DNA of 64,000 bases from Mesorhizobium sp. M9A.F.Ca.ET.002.03.1.2 (GTDB lineage Bacteria; Pseudomonadota; Alphaproteobacteria; Rhizobiales; Rhizobiaceae), in the NCBI RefSeq assembly GCF_003952365.1, contig NZ_CP034443.1, forward strand, positions 4,085,001 to 4,149,000, in the 5' to 3' direction. The notes below the pieces were generated by a model. The model did not search any database. It had not been told where the DNA came from and saw only the letters and a list, made by a program, of their open reading frames with translations. Positions 37,960 to 46,692 of this stretch are shown here, one piece after another (within the stretch, counting starts at the first letter, position 1; each line of letters starts with the position of its first letter). The position numbers and the translations under genes were made by a program.

Positions 37960-39384
37960 ATGAACTTCAAGGATCTGATCAGGCGTGCCGAGACTGTGGA
38001 CAGAGAATTTAAGGAGCTCGAAACCGATTTGGCGGATGCATTCGAAGAGTGCCTCAGCCTCGACGACCAGTCGCCTCCAGAGGAGGGCAGTGACCCGGAT
38101 GAGAATTTCGCGGCAAATAATGATGGCTCGCAGCCTGGGGACGGCGCAGACTCTGCCGAGACCGCACGGCGGCTGACTTCGCATACGCAGACCAGGCTGG
38201 CTGCGTTAGCTGCCGTTGAGGGGCTCTTTTACGATGCGCGGGACCATCTGGAGGAGATCAACGCGAAACTGTCGGAGATTGCGACCTCGCACCATCTGAC
38301 ACGCGATTTCCTGAACATCCTTTATGCCGATGTTCTTCGTGCCAACGAACTGGAATTGGCGAATGCCGGCCTTGCCGCACACCAAGGAGTGCTGTCGGAA
38401 CAGCTCCACGACGCGGTCAGAAAGCAGCGCGAACGCGAAGGCGCCGTCGAAGTCTTGCAGCAGCGCGAGACTAGCCTGGTCCAGGACAGGGAGGCACTTC
38501 GCAGCGCGCTGGCCGCGGTAAGGCTGGAACTCGCGGAGGCAGCCAATGCGAGCGCTAAACGGGAAGCGGAACTCGGCGAGGTCGTCAAGACGCTCGCGGC
38601 CAAAATGGTCGAGGCCAAGACACGCTCGCGCGAGAACAAGATGCTGCGCGAAAAGCATGTCGGCCTGTCGATTGATCTCGACAAGGCGCTTAGGCGGGAA
38701 ACCGAGGCGCGGCACAGGCTCGACGAGCTCTCGACGATTCATGCCAGCGAAGCGGCGCGGCTTTCGGAACTGCTGACTGCGCTTGGCAAGAGCGAGAAGG
38801 AGGAAATGCGGCTCCAGAGATCGCTCGAGGTTGCGCAGACGAAGCTGTCGGAAATGACCGAGGCGGCTCGTATCGTGGAAGGCGACCGGGAAGCCGAGCT
38901 TGCACGCAGTCACGCAGAGATGAGCGGCTTGCGTTCTGAAATTCAGAACCTCCAATCGCGACTGGAGCTTGCCTCGAACCAGAACAGCGAAGCCTCCGCC
39001 GAGATCACCGGGCTCAGGGCTCAATGGAGCGACGCCGTGGCCGAAAAGCAGGTTGCGGATGAAAGATTGACTGCTCTCGTGAAGGAGAGCGAAAACGACA
39101 AGACGAACCTTTCGACGGTGAACGCGAATTTTTCGCAGCTTTCCCTGCAGCAGGCGTCCGAACAGATGCAGCTCGATGTCCAGAGGCAGGAATGCGAGGA
39201 CCTGCGCGCCGAAGTCGCGTCGCTCAATGCCCGGATCAAGGAACTGTTGCCCTATGAGCGCCTTCACAGGGTCACCAACGCCAAGCCGCGCGAAGGCGTC
39301 GTGGTCGAAATCAACGGCGTGGTGGCGGAGGCGGCGCGCGCCACCAGGCGGCGCGGGCGTCGGAATCTGCGCGCCACGTCATAG
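37960..39384 (+). CDS. Coiled-coil protein of unknown function
   Basis: 474-residue cytoplasmic protein. An acidic N-terminal region (about 1-70) is followed by a nearly continuous coiled coil from about 75 to 430, rich in Glu, Lys, Arg, Ala and Leu heptads with long Glu/Arg runs. The end is short and basic (ATRRRGRRNLRATS). There are no membrane segments and no enzyme motif. The overall form recalls crescentin-type filament or scaffold proteins, but no specific match can be claimed. GGGGGG lies 8 nt before the start codon at 37960. It is a single gene between the two module copies. Confidence 0.75.
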   Translation: MNFKDLIRRAETVDREFKELETDLADAFEECLSLDDQSPPEEGSDPDENFAANNDGSQPGDGADSAETARRLTSHTQTRLAALAAVEGLFYDARDHLEEINAKLSEIATSHHLTRDFLNILYADVLRANELELANAGLAAHQGVLSEQLHDAVRKQREREGAVEVLQQRETSLVQDREALRSALAAVRLELAEAANASAKREAELGEVVKTLAAKMVEAKTRSRENKMLREKHVGLSIDLDKALRRETEARHRLDELSTIHASEAARLSELLTALGKSEKEEMRLQRSLEVAQTKLSEMTEAARIVEGDREAELARSHAEMSGLRSEIQNLQSRLELASNQNSEASAEITGLRAQWSDAVAEKQVADERLTALVKESENDKTNLSTVNANFSQLSLQQASEQMQLDVQRQECEDLRAEVASLNARIKELLPYERLHRVTNAKPREGVVVEINGVVAEAARATRRRGRRNLRATS

Positions 39385-39420
39385 CAAAGGCGCAACGGAC
39401 TGCACGTCGCCTTCTGTGAT

Positions 39421-39530
39421 CCGGCTGGTGGCGTCGAAATACCGGGGTGCTCGATTTCAGGAAGATCGAGGCGCGCGAGACGGGGAGATCAAGGAAGAGC
39501 TGAAGTGGCAGGTGGAGAGGGTGATGAAGG
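39421..39530 (+). pseudogene. Decayed 3' end of the patatin gene
   Basis: The stretch 'gcgtcgaaataccggggtgc', then 'tcgatttcaggaagatcga', and on to 'gctgaagtggcaggtggaga' follows the patatin gene from about 34660 to 34770 with substitutions and small deletions. Frame is lost. Confidence 0.75.
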
Positions 39531-39559
39531 CGCGGATGGCGCTGCCGTCAAGCGGAGGC

Positions 39560-40015
39560 GGGGGAAGGGGGGCGGATGAAGCGCGAAGGCCTTCGGCTCG
39601 ACGCCCTCCGCATTGCTCCAGTTGAACCGCTGCGAAGCGATCCAAGCATCGAAGCGGTTGCCGAATTGCGTGGCCGAAATCAGCGCGAGCGGCACCTGCT
39701 CGCCGGGCGGGTGCAGCGGCTTGTCCTAGGTCGACGGCGCCGGGGTAGCTCAGCAGCCTGACGCGGTCGACAAGCCCATGGCGCAACAATTCCTGCGCGA
39801 CGCTCAGGCCGCCATGCACATAGATGTCGCTACCGCCGCTGCCCTGCTTCAATTTCCTGACCGCTTCCGGCAATGCGCCCTTCAGCAGCTCGGCCGGTTT
39901 CCGGTCGAGCACCCTCAAGCTCGTCGACGCGACATATTTCGGCAGCGCGTTTGAACCGCTCGGCGAAGTCTCCGGTTTCCCTGGGCCAGGAGCCGGCAAA
40001 AATCTTATAGGTCGT
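39560..40015 (-). pseudogene. RibD C-terminal/dihydrofolate reductase-like remnant
   Basis: On the minus strand YKIFAGSWPRETGDFAERFK, VLDRKPAELLKGALPEAVRK, GSDIYVHGGLSVAQELLRHG and VPLALISATQFG with FDAWIASQRFNWSNAEG are readable in successive frames. Together they outline a RibD_C-type reductase lacking its N-terminal part. At least two frameshifts are needed, one near 39735. Confidence 0.75.
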
Positions 40016-40127
40016 GCGTCCCCCAAGGCACCGGAGGTGCAGAAAACGCTATCAGATGGCCGCCAGAGTGGCGTTTCCAAACGGTCTCTAAGCATCGATC
40101 GCGTCAATATCCATGCTCGGCCCGGAC

Positions 40128-40185
40128 CCGCAGCATCGACGGCCGCATCACCCGGCTGCGCCGCCGGCTCGTATCCGAGGCGTTG
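40128..40185 (+). pseudogene. Tail of a response regulator, second copy
   Basis: 'cgcagcatcgacggccgcat' and 'cacccggctgcgccgccggct' match 35312-35352, then jump to 'cgtatccgaggcgttga', matching the end of the first copy. About 56 bp are deleted between the two pieces. Confidence 0.8.
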
Positions 40186-40308
40186 ACTCTATCCCTGGTG
40201 TTGCGAGCAGGTCGGTTTTGACGCCGCATTGCTCCGGTGTTTTAGCGGCCGCCGGGCGGCTGAGCCGCTTCGAGGGTGGACCGGCGCCGAGCGGTGTGCT
40301 GTAGAGCG

Positions 40309-41685
40309 ATGGGTCCGCCTCATTCAGGGGAGGGCAAGCAACAAGGGTGGCGTTTGCGACGATCGATACAGCATCCCGTTCGACTGGTGCCATTGGCTTT
40401 CCTGTTTGTCATCCTTGCGGGCACGGCATTGCTGATGCTGCCGATCTCGCGTGCGGGCCCGGGAGGCGCTCCGCTGCTGACGGCCCTGTTCACGGCCGCC
40501 TCGGCCGTCTGCGTGACCGGGCTGATCGTTCAGGACACACCCACCTACTGGTCCGGATTCGGCCAGGGTATCATTCTTGCGCTTTTCCAGATCGGCGGCT
40601 TCGGCATCATGACCGGCGCGACGCTGCTCGGGCTCCTGGTGACCCGGAAGCTGAAACTCAGGCGCCGCCTGGTCGCTCAAGCCGAGACAAAGAGCCTTAT
40701 GCTCGGCGACGTCGCGGCAGTCCTGCGGCTCATCCTGCTGGTCACGGTGACCATCGAGATGCTGACCACCGCCGTGCTTGCCTGGCGCTTGCGCTACGCT
40801 TACGACCACGGGTGGAGCGACGCCCTCTGGCATGGCTTTTTCCAGGCGGTTTCCGCCTTCAACAATGCCGGCTTCTCGACCTATTCCGACAGCCTCTCCG
40901 GCTTCGCGCTCGACCCGATCGTGCTCATTCCAATCATGGCCGCCGTCGTGATCGGCGGTTTGGGATTTCCCGTGATTTTTGAACTCCGATATGGGATGCG
41001 GCACCCCGCACGTTGGTCGATTCACACCAAGATCACGCTTTTCGGGACCGCTTTCTTGCTGGTTGCCGGTCTCGTCGGGACGGCTGCCTACGAATGGACC
41101 AATCCGGCGACGCTCGGCCTCTTCGAATGGCCCGGAAAGCTGCTGAACGCCGGCGCGCACTCGGTGATGGCGCGAACCGCGGGCTTCAACAGCGTCGATA
41201 TCGCGGGCATGCGGATCGAGACGCTGGCGGTCACCTACGCCCTGATGCTGATCGGGGGCGGCAGTGCCAGCACGGCGGGCGGGATCAAGGTCACCACCTT
41301 CTTCCTGCTGGGCTTTGTCGTCTGGGCCGAGATCCGCGGCCATACGGATTCGACTGCATTCCGTCGCCGCATCGGCTCGCCTGTCCAGCGCCAGGCGCTG
41401 ACGATCGTCCTGCTGGCGGTAGGGGCGGTCGGCGGGGGAGTACTTATCCTGCTCAGCGTGACGAGCTTCGCGCTTCAGGACGTGCTGTTCGAGGTGATAT
41501 CGGCGTTTGGAACTGTCGGCCTTTCCACCGGGATCACCGCGGATCTGCCCCCCGCCGGGCAATTGGTCATCATTGTGCTGATGTTCCTCGGACGTGTCGG
41601 CACGATCACCATCGCCAGCGCGCTCGCGCTGCGAGAACGCAATGAACCCTTCCGCTATCCAGAGGAGCGCCCAATCGTTGGCTAA
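40309..41685 (+). CDS. ktrB: Potassium uptake channel subunit, TrkH/KtrB family
   Basis: 458-residue integral membrane protein with the four pore repeats of the SKT superfamily. The selectivity-filter segments are ASAVCVTGLIV (first), FNNAGFSTYS (second), ARTAGFNSVD (third) and FGTVGLSTGI (fourth), with the single conserved Gly of each. Many helices surround them. It should conduct K+ (in some homologues Na+-dependent). The gene overlaps its regulatory partner by 44 bp, the standard ktrB-ktrA pairing. An upstream in-frame start codon would add eleven poorly supported residues. Confidence 0.9.
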   Translation: MGPPHSGEGKQQGWRLRRSIQHPVRLVPLAFLFVILAGTALLMLPISRAGPGGAPLLTALFTAASAVCVTGLIVQDTPTYWSGFGQGIILALFQIGGFGIMTGATLLGLLVTRKLKLRRRLVAQAETKSLMLGDVAAVLRLILLVTVTIEMLTTAVLAWRLRYAYDHGWSDALWHGFFQAVSAFNNAGFSTYSDSLSGFALDPIVLIPIMAAVVIGGLGFPVIFELRYGMRHPARWSIHTKITLFGTAFLLVAGLVGTAAYEWTNPATLGLFEWPGKLLNAGAHSVMARTAGFNSVDIAGMRIETLAVTYALMLIGGGSASTAGGIKVTTFFLLGFVVWAEIRGHTDSTAFRRRIGSPVQRQALTIVLLAVGAVGGGVLILLSVTSFALQDVLFEVISAFGTVGLSTGITADLPPAGQLVIIVLMFLGRVGTITIASALALRERNEPFRYPEERPIVG

Positions 41686-42349
41686 AAGCAGCACATCCCA
41701 CGGTGACGGCGTCGTCGTCATCGGCCTCGGCCGCTTCGGCGGCGCCGTTGCCCAGTCCCTCGTCAGTCTCGGTCACGATGTTCTGGCCATCGACGAGAGC
41801 GCTGAACTCGTCCAGAGCTGGGCAAGCCAGCTCACCCATGTGGTGGAAGCCGACAGCTCCAATGCCGACGTCCTGCGGCGTCTCGGCGTGCAGGATTTCC
41901 ACCATGTCGTGGTCGGGATCGGAACGGACATCGAAGCCAGCGTGCTGACCGTTCTGGCGCTCGCCGAACTCGGTGTGCCCGACATCTGGGCGAAGGCCGT
42001 GAACACGAACCACGGTCGTATCCTGGAGCGGACGGGCGCACACCATGTCGTCTATCCGGAGGCCGCCATGGGCGAGCGTGTGGCGCATCTCGTAACGGGC
42101 AAGATGATCGACTTCATCGAATTCGACGATGGCTTCGCCATCGTGAAGACGAGGACGCCGCGAGAGGCTGTCGGCAAGACGCTGGCGGAGTCCGGCGTAA
42201 GGACCAAATACGGCGTCACCGTCGTCGGCGTGAAACGGCCGCGGACCGACTTCACCTACGCCACCCCGGAAACCGTCATACAGCACGGCGACCTGCTGAT
42301 CGTATCCGGTCCGACAAAGCTGGTGGAAAAGTTTGCCGCCATCGCCTGA
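41642..42349 (+). CDS. ktrA: Potassium channel gating subunit, TrkA/KtrA family (RCK)
   Basis: About 235 residues. The RCK N-terminal domain begins VVVIGLGRFGGAVAQSLVSLGHDVLAIDES, a Rossmann fold with GxGxxG and an Asp that binds NAD(H) or ATP. An RCK C-terminal domain follows (from about 150, FAIVKTRTPREAVGKTLAESGVR). It binds to the KtrB pore on the cytoplasmic side and opens it on nucleotide binding. The Met at 41642 lies inside ktrB; a TTG at 41678 (LAKSSTS) is a plausible alternative that would reduce the overlap. Confidence 0.9.
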   Translation: MNPSAIQRSAQSLAKSSTSHGDGVVVIGLGRFGGAVAQSLVSLGHDVLAIDESAELVQSWASQLTHVVEADSSNADVLRRLGVQDFHHVVVGIGTDIEASVLTVLALAELGVPDIWAKAVNTNHGRILERTGAHHVVYPEAAMGERVAHLVTGKMIDFIEFDDGFAIVKTRTPREAVGKTLAESGVRTKYGVTVVGVKRPRTDFTYATPETVIQHGDLLIVSGPTKLVEKFAAIA

Positions 42350-42403
42350 CGGAATCCTGGTGGCTGTCGGAGGAGAATGGCGGCGCCGCCAGCGCCCGGC
42401 AGC

Positions 42404-43385
42404 GGCTCAGGGACCAGGCTGCCCCGCGGGCGGAACGATCCGCATGACAAGGCGCGTCAGATCGGCCTGGCGGGAGACGCCGGTCTTCTGGAAGATATTG
42501 TCGAGATGGGTCTTCGTGGTCGTGCTGGCGATGTGAAGGCTGGCGGCGGTCTCGGCCAGGGTGTGCCCGGCGAGAAGGCTGGCGAGCACGCGGGTTTCGG
42601 CCAGCGTCAGCCCGAAGGCTGTCGCCAGCATGTCGGCGGCGTCATGCTCGTCCGGTGCATTGCCGATGAACACCGCAGCGACCGCCGCGGGTTCCATGCC
42701 GGCGCAGGTCGCCGCCGGCCATCGGCAGCACGCGGGCGAAGACGGGCGGGCGGTCGGGTTCGGTGAGCCAGTCGGATTCGCTGAGGCGGACGGCAAGTCC
42801 GGTCTTGCCGATGCTTGCCTCATCCTGAGCCGCAATCATGATGGCGATGTGAAGCTCCTTGGAAGCCGACGGGATATTCGCCTGCAGAATGCCATGGGCA
42901 TCGTGGATCGGCGCGCCGCTGCGCAGCATCTGCGTGGCCGAGCGGTTGGCGTGCAGGATGGCGCCGCGTTCATTCGTGAGGACCACGGCGCAGGTGAGCG
43001 CATCGAGGGCCTCGGCCATCCGGGCGCGCTCGATCGTGCTGATGTCGAGCATGTTGCTGATCATTACCGAACGGCGCACATGCGGCAGCAAAAGTCCGCC
43101 CAGCTTGATCTCGCGCTCGGTGATGATGCCTTGCCGCTCATGGCGGGCAACGGCGAAGCCGGCAAGGCGGGTGGGGGTGTGGATCAGGAAAAACGACATG
43201 ACGTCGATCAGGCCCTGCGGCTTCAGGCACTCCTGAAAGTATCGGGAGGCCTCCAGATAGCTTTGAGGGACATGGCGCGAGACCACATGCGGCATTTCGA
43301 GCGAAGGCCATGTCGAGAGATCCTCGATCAGCCGGGCGTGGATCTCGGGGATATGTTTGGCCTGTTGCTCCAGCCAGTATGGCTC
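42404..43385 (-). pseudogene. LuxR family regulator, second copy (truncated and frameshifted)
   Basis: 982 bp nearly identical to 35429-36412 (984 bp). The only length change is a 2-bp deletion near 42702-42706 (GGCGCAGG where the intact copy has GGCGCGCAGG), which breaks the frame between the PAS-like part and the helix-turn-helix. The first 63 codons are missing; the sequence breaks off in the CCAGTATGGCTC stretch. Not expected to be functional. Confidence 0.9.
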
Positions 43386-43455
43386 GGTGTCGTCTATTAC
43401 ACGCCGCAGGAGGACGGCTATCGATAGCGCAGGGCGAGGCTGGCTTGCCGGTGCG
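43386..43455 (+). pseudogene. Fragment of the small secreted protein gene, second copy
   Basis: 70 bp matching 37059-37141 with a 13-bp deletion and several substitutions ('gtcgtctattacacgccgca' against 'gtcgtctattacatgcccga'). It directly follows the LuxR break point. Confidence 0.85.
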
Positions 43456-43529
43456 ACATCTACGCCTACCTGCAGGCCCGCGCCGACGGCGCGCTTGGCC
43501 GAGGGCGGCCCGGGAGGCTTGAACCTTAG
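43454..43529 (+). pseudogene. 3' end of the cytochrome c gene, second copy
   Basis: 76 bp nearly identical to 37745-37820, encoding the IYAYLQARADGALG end and the stop codon. The heme-binding part is absent. Confidence 0.9.
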
Positions 43530-43547
43530 AACCGCGGGCTGCCAGCC

Positions 43548-44687
43548 TCACCAAAGGACGGTGAGACGGTCGTCCCTCCTGTGCGCCACATGGGTGCCGA
43601 AAGGCGAGCTCTTGCGCTCAAGCAAGGCCGCCAGCCAGGCGGCATCCTCGGACGAGGCGCGGTTTAGCCGGAACTTGGCGAGCCGGAACGGCACCAGCTC
43701 GAGCGAGACAAGCCTGCCCTCCGGGATAGCGAGCCGCGGCAGGTACATCAGCGCAAGCTCACCGCGATAGGCTTCGTACCCCCTGATTCCCTCATAGTCG
43801 GAGAGGAAGTCGCCGCATCCATAGAGGATCAGCCGACCGTTATGAATTTCGATCGGCTTGGGATGGTGGGAGGAGTGCCCGTGCACGACGTCGAAACCCG
43901 CGCCATCGATGAGGGCATGGGCAAGCGCGCGTTCTTTCGCCGGGACGTCGTAGCCCCAGTTGCCGCCCCAGTGGATCGAGGCCACCGCGAGGTCGCCAGG
44001 CTGTTTCATCGCCGCCACGGATCGGGCGATCTGCTCGAGCGACCGGGCCGAGACATCCGCGAGCAGGTTCACCCCTGGCTTGTAGGCCCCGGCTGCCCAT
44101 GAAGCCGGAACGCCGCTCGTCTCGAGCGCGAAGCCGAAGACGAACACGCGGCCTCCGCCGGCCAGTTCGACAGCGGCCGGCGCGGCCGCCTCATCCGCAT
44201 CAAGCCCGGCCCCGGCATGGGCGAGGCCGGCATGCCGGAGCGTATCGAGGGTTTCGACGAGGCCAGGCTCATCCCAGTCGAGCACATGGTTGTTGGCGAG
44301 TACGCAGCAGCTTGGCCGCGCCGCCGCCAGGCAGCCGATGTTGGCCGGGTTCATCTTGTAATTGATGCCCTTGGGCGCCAGGGAACGGCTGGTGGTGATG
44401 CTGGTCTCGAGATTGATGATCCGCGCATCGGGTGCTTCACGGTCCAGCTCGGCGAGCGCATCGCCCCAGACATACGTATCGTCGACGTTTCGCGGGATCG
44501 GGCCATTGATGCGCTCGGCAAGCTCGACATAGGTCGTCGCCAATTTGACATTGCGCTCGTACAGGTGCGGTTCGCCCGGATTGGCGAGGATCTGGTCGAT
44601 GCCGCGCCCGAGCATGACGTCGCCGCACAGGAACAGCTTCGCGCTGCTTCGGACGAGCCCGGCGGCATTGTTCGCGATCCGCGGCAT
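43548..44687 (-). CDS. CapA family protein (poly-gamma-glutamate capsule/metallophosphatase-like)
   Basis: 379-residue protein of the CapA/PgsA family with a metallophosphatase-like fold: FLCGDVMLGRGID at the start, NLETSITTS, VLANNHVLDW (the Asn-His metal-binding motif), and IHWGGNWGYD with HSSHHPKPIEIHNGRLILYGCGDFLSDY toward the end. The family is linked to capsule synthesis in some bacteria; many homologues have unknown roles. AGGAGGAG lies just before the Met at 44687. There is no signal peptide. Divergent from the TRAP operon. Confidence 0.88.
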   Translation of the reverse strand: MPRIANNAAGLVRSSAKLFLCGDVMLGRGIDQILANPGEPHLYERNVKLATTYVELAERINGPIPRNVDDTYVWGDALAELDREAPDARIINLETSITTSRSLAPKGINYKMNPANIGCLAAARPSCCVLANNHVLDWDEPGLVETLDTLRHAGLAHAGAGLDADEAAAPAAVELAGGGRVFVFGFALETSGVPASWAAGAYKPGVNLLADVSARSLEQIARSVAAMKQPGDLAVASIHWGGNWGYDVPAKERALAHALIDGAGFDVVHGHSSHHPKPIEIHNGRLILYGCGDFLSDYEGIRGYEAYRGELALMYLPRLAIPEGRLVSLELVPFRLAKFRLNRASSEDAAWLAALLERKSSPFGTHVAHRRDDRLTVLW

Positions 44688-44841
44688 CGGATCTCCTCCT
44701 CGCCAACCTCCAGCGAGGCTGAGGGTTCCAGCCCCAATTTGCGCTCGCCCGGATCGGCCGGCGGCGAAACTGGTTGCGCAAGGGGCAGGTTCGCATATTC
44801 TGCTTGTGGGAGAAGCGTTTACAATCATGGGAGGAATAAAA

Positions 44842-45972
44842 ATGTCGGACAAGAAAATCTCGCGTCGCGGGTTCCTGGAAAAGTCCACCGCCATTACCGC
44901 CGGTGCTGCTGCGGCGACGACGCTCGCGACCCCGGCCGTGCTGGCGCAGGCGCCGGTCACCATCAAGATGCAGACCTCCTGGCCTGCTTCGGACATCTGG
45001 ATGGATTTCGCGCGGCTATACATAGAGCGCGTCGAAAGGATGTCGGGCGGCCGGCTGAAGTTCGAGCTCCTGCCCGCGGGTGCGGTCGTGGGCGCGTTCC
45101 AGGTGCTGGATGGCGTCAATGACGGCGTCATCGACGCCGCGCATACCGTCCCCGTCTACTGGTACGGCAAGCACAAGGCTGCGTCGCTTTTCGGAACCGG
45201 CCCTGTGTTTGGCGGCAGCGCCACCACCATGCTCGCCTGGTTCCACCAGGGCGGTGGCAAGGATTTCTATCGCGAGCTGACGCAGGACATCATGGGCCTC
45301 AACGTCGTCGGCTTCTATGGCTTCCCGATGCCGGCGCAGCCGTTCGGCTGGTTCAAGAAACCTGTCACGACCGTCGCTGAACTGCAGGGATTCAAGTACC
45401 GGACGGTGGGCCTTGCCGCCGATCTCATGCAGAACCTTGGCCTCAGCGTGGCGCAGCTGCCCGGCGGTGAAATCGTGCCGGCCATGGAGCGCGGGGTTAT
45501 CGACGCCTTCGAATTCAACAATCCGTCATCCGACCTTCGCTTCGGTTCGCAGGACGTCGCCAAGAACTATATCTTGTCGTCCTACCATCAGGCGAGCGAG
45601 TCGTTCGAATTCCTGTTCAACAAGGACGTGTTCGACGACCTCGACGACGATTTGAAGGCCATTCTCGAATATGGCGTGGAGGCGGCCAGCACCGCGACCA
45701 CCGCGCTCGCCCTCGACAACTATTCGGCCGACCTGCAGAAACTGCAGACCGAGCACGGCGTCACCGTGCACCGCACCTCCAAGGAGATTCTCGACGCAGA
45801 ACTCAAGGCTTGGGACAAGATCATCCCGACGCTGGAGGCGGATGAGTTCATGAAGCGGGTGCTCGACAGCCAGCGCCAATGGGTCGAACGCGTGGTCTAC
45901 TACGAGCTTATGAATTCAGCCGACCTGACACTGGCATACGAACATTATTTCCCAGGCAAGCTGAAGCTCTAA
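44842..45972 (+). CDS. TRAP transporter solute-binding protein (DctP family)
   Basis: 376-residue periplasmic binding protein with a twin-arginine signal (SRRGFLEKSTAITAG, then a hydrophobic stretch ending VLAQA). The mature DctP fold shows TIKMQTSWPASDIWMDFA, PAGAVVGAFQVLDGVNDGVIDAAHT and LPGGEIVPAMERGVIDAFEFNNPSSD, the last bearing the conserved binding residues. This subtype resembles those for alpha-keto acids or similar carboxylates; the ligand is not certain. GGGAGGAATAAAA precedes the start. It is first in the operon, with a hairpin after it. Confidence 0.93.
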   Translation: MSDKKISRRGFLEKSTAITAGAAAATTLATPAVLAQAPVTIKMQTSWPASDIWMDFARLYIERVERMSGGRLKFELLPAGAVVGAFQVLDGVNDGVIDAAHTVPVYWYGKHKAASLFGTGPVFGGSATTMLAWFHQGGGKDFYRELTQDIMGLNVVGFYGFPMPAQPFGWFKKPVTTVAELQGFKYRTVGLAADLMQNLGLSVAQLPGGEIVPAMERGVIDAFEFNNPSSDLRFGSQDVAKNYILSSYHQASESFEFLFNKDVFDDLDDDLKAILEYGVEAASTATTALALDNYSADLQKLQTEHGVTVHRTSKEILDAELKAWDKIIPTLEADEFMKRVLDSQRQWVERVVYYELMNSADLTLAYEHYFPGKLKL

Positions 45973-45993
45973 TTCGCACCCTCCGCTTCGACA

Positions 45994-46022
45994 AATCCGG
46001 CGGTCTTCCGGACCGCCGGATT
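45994..46022 (+). terminator. Intercistronic hairpin between dctP and dctQ genes
   Basis: AATCCGGCGGTC and GACCGCCGGATT form a perfect 12-bp stem with a 5-nt loop, 21 bp after the dctP stop. The T-rich stretch after it is weak. Such a hairpin could stabilise dctP mRNA or partly terminate transcription so that the binding protein is made in excess. Confidence 0.65.
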
Positions 46023-46044
46023 CTTATCTGACGGAACCCAGCAC

Positions 46045-46692
46045 ATGCTCCGTTACATTGCATTTGCCGATGAACTTTCGGCATGGTTTGGAAAGGTGTT
46101 CGCCTGGAGCGTCGTCATCATGACGCTCGGCGTGAGCTATGAAGTTGTTGTGCGATACCTGTTCAGCGCGCCGACCGCGTGGGCATTCGACCTCAGCTAC
46201 ATGCTCTACGGCACCATGTTCATGATGGCCGGCGCCTACACCCTGTCGCGAGACGGGCACGTGCGCGGCGATTTCGTCTACCGTCTGTGGCGGCCGCGCA
46301 CGCAAGCGGCGGTCGAACTTGTCCTCTACTTCATCTTCTTCTTTCCAGGCGTGACGGCGCTGGTTCTGGCCGGATGGAAGTATGCCGCGCGCAGCTTCCG
46401 CTATCTCGAGGTAAGCTCGAACAGTCCGGCCGGGATTCCGATCTTCCAGTTCAAGGCTGTCATCGTGGCGGCAGGCATCCTGCTCTTCGTGCAGGGGATT
46501 GCTCAGGTGTTCCGCTGCGTCGTCTGTCTGCGAACCGGAACATGGCCGCGCGCGGCTGAAGACGTGGAAGAGACCGAGAAGGTGCTGATGGAAGCCAAGA
46601 CGCTCGATGTTCTGCATCACGGCTCGGAAGCCGTCGACCTCCCATTCCTCCACCCCGACGATAAACCCGACCGCGACGGAGAAGACAGATGA
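46045..46692 (+). CDS. TRAP transporter small membrane subunit (DctQ family)
   Basis: 215-residue inner-membrane protein with four helices (WSVVIMTLGVSYEVVVRYLF; LSYMLYGTMFMMAGAYTLSR; ELVLYFIFFFPGVTALVLAG; and AVIVAAGILLFVQGIAQV) and the DctQ-type RDGHVRGDFVY loop. The C-terminal tail from about 160 is longer than usual and acidic. It overlaps the dctM gene by 4 bp. It pairs with the DctM subunit to move the solute against a sodium gradient. Confidence 0.9.
   Translation: MLRYIAFADELSAWFGKVFAWSVVIMTLGVSYEVVVRYLFSAPTAWAFDLSYMLYGTMFMMAGAYTLSRDGHVRGDFVYRLWRPRTQAAVELVLYFIFFFPGVTALVLAGWKYAARSFRYLEVSSNSPAGIPIFQFKAVIVAAGILLFVQGIAQVFRCVVCLRTGTWPRAAEDVEETEKVLMEAKTLDVLHHGSEAVDLPFLHPDDKPDRDGEDR

Larger units (their letters stand above)
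39385..40308. other. Mosaic of gene remnants between coiled-coil gene and ktrB
   Basis: About 920 bp without an intact gene. From left to right: a patatin 3'-end remnant (39421-39530), a RibD/DHFR-type remnant on the minus strand (about 39560-40015) and a response-regulator tail (40128-40185). The last 120 bp should contain the promoter of ktrB. Confidence 0.7.
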
